DNA of 64,000 nt from Myripristis murdjan (taxonomy: Eukaryota; Chordata; Actinopteri; Holocentriformes; Holocentridae), in contig NC_043986.1 of NCBI RefSeq assembly GCF_902150065.1, positions 25,467,390 through 25,531,389 on the forward strand. The letters run 5' to 3'. Of the stretch, positions 63,772-64,000 are shown one piece after another. Both the position numbers and the translations under genes were made by a program. The notes below the pieces were generated by a model. It saw only the letters and a list, made by a program, of their open reading frames with translations. It made no database searches and was not told the DNA's origin. Each line of letters opens with the position of its first letter. Within the stretch, counting starts at the first letter, position 1.

Positions 63772-64000
63772 AAAGACTGAACCGAAGTGAGCGTTTCAAA
63801 TTGTTTTCAGGGGTGCAAATTATTGCTGGAATAAGAATAGTGTTACCTTGACAACCTCCCCATTTTCCTGTGACTCCAGCAAGGCATGCTGGGAAGGTGG
63901 TGGTGGTGGTGGTGGTGGTTTGGGGCCATCCTGAGCTTGGAGGCAACAGAAGAGTGCTTTGAAGATGTTACAACTCCGAGGCTGTTTCAGGGAGGACCGG
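59794..64000 (-). CDS. ctdsp2: CTD small phosphatase 2 (SCP2), 5' end outside window
   Basis: Exons (minus): 64000 or beyond to 63847, 62452-62351, 61819-61763, 61054-60962, 60579-60394 and 59919-59794, all in phase, giving 238 residues without the start. SCPs are Mg2+-dependent HAD-family phosphatases. They remove phosphate, mainly Ser5, from the RNA polymerase II C-terminal domain and help silence neuronal genes with REST. The N-terminal exon has the membrane-anchoring Cys motif NIFKALFCC. The catalytic DxDxT motif is [13 protein letters not shown]. The fold continues with [49 protein letters not shown] and [17 protein letters not shown]. The ending [10 protein letters not shown] matches SCP2 (human SLGQLRAP) rather than SCP1 or CTDSPL. 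A run of eight prolines follows the Cys motif, next to codon repeats (63894-63919). Confidence 0.93.
61212..61297 (-). ncRNA. mir26a: microRNA mir-26a precursor in ctdsp2 intron
   Basis: On the minus strand the 5p arm at 61283-61262 reads exactly as mature miR-26a (seed TCAAGTA, start TTCAAGTAATCCAGG). The 3p arm at 61244-61223 reads exactly as the known human miR-26a-2-3p (starts CCTATTCTTGATTAC). A loop of about 17 nt separates them and flanks pair further (CTGCCTGG with CAGGAACTGG), giving a proper hairpin. It lies in the intron between exons 61763 and 61054. Vertebrate mir-26 genes sit in introns of CTDSPL, CTDSP1 and CTDSP2, and mir-26a-2 is the CTDSP2 one, which supports the host assignment. 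It is probably co-transcribed with ctdsp2. Confidence 0.97.
61724..61753. repeat. (CA)n microsatellite
   Basis: A CA run ending about 10 bases from the ctdsp2 exon 61819-61763, on its donor side. Confidence 0.9.
61971..62180. repeat. Direct duplication, about 154-bp offset, in ctdsp2 intron
   Basis: Segments 61971-62030 and 62125-62180 match closely: AAACAGAATAcAATTC, then CTTGATG, CCCcAACAT and TTTTTAGTGAA. A local tandem duplication or two copies of a short repeat, diverged. Confidence 0.65.
63334..63427. repeat. (CT)n microsatellite
   Basis: About 90 bp of CT units with a few interruptions. Confidence 0.95.
63709..63774. repeat. (GAAA)n microsatellite
   Basis: About 16 GAAA units, about 70 bp from the ctdsp2 exon ending at 63847, on its donor side. 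Confidence 0.95.

Overview
The window is vertebrate nuclear DNA, almost certainly from a teleost fish and probably a percomorph. Genes are split into many short exons with GT-AG introns. The spaces between them hold microsatellites, palindromic MITEs and a tRNA-derived SINE of a type common in fish. Predicted proteins match well-known vertebrate families closely in length and gene structure. All products were assigned by reading the translations against remembered families; no database search was run.

Layout from left to right: (1) 1-4429, minus strand, the 5' part of a gene for a fibrous-sheath-interacting-protein-2-like (FSIP2-like) protein, open at the left edge, with an RFX X-box just upstream of its start. 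(2) 5263-8935, plus, sarnp (SAP-domain mRNA-export factor), head to head with the FSIP2-like gene. (3) 10088-15406, plus, ccnt1 (cyclin T1, P-TEFb), with a 3' UTR of about 2.6 kb. (4) 19313-24610, plus, kansl2 (NSL histone acetyltransferase complex), with a noncoding first exon near 18.3 kb. (5) 25-41 kb, a gene-poor stretch read here as the upstream region and noncoding leader of the next gene. (6) 41035-48033, plus, nckap5l (microtubule plus-end and centrosomal protein, Cep169). (7) 50184-55676, minus, tmbim6 (Bax inhibitor 1), tail to tail with nckap5l. (8) 59794 to the right edge, minus, ctdsp2 (CTD small phosphatase), 5' end outside the window, carrying mir-26a in an intron.

Most genes are housekeeping genes of transcription, RNA export and chromatin: cyclin T1/CDK9 phosphorylates the RNA polymerase II C-terminal domain, CTDSP2 belongs to a family of C-terminal domain phosphatases, KANSL2 supports MOF acetylation of histone H4, and SARNP works with TREX in mRNA export. 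They are neighbours by ancestry and do not form an operon. From memory, the human counterparts of ccnt1/kansl2 and of nckap5l/tmbim6 sit at 12q13, and CTDSP2 sits at 12q14, so the block looks like a compacted piece of an ancestral chromosome segment.

I found no CRISPR array, prokaryotic system or intact virus-like element. The most interesting non-genic signals are a 745-bp terminal-inverted-repeat element filled with GACGGTGGTGAC motifs, a repeated splice-acceptor-plus-ATG module ahead of nckap5l that may give alternative N-termini, the X-box at the FSIP2-like promoter, a perfect 16-bp hairpin at 29.5 kb, and mir-26a inside ctdsp2.
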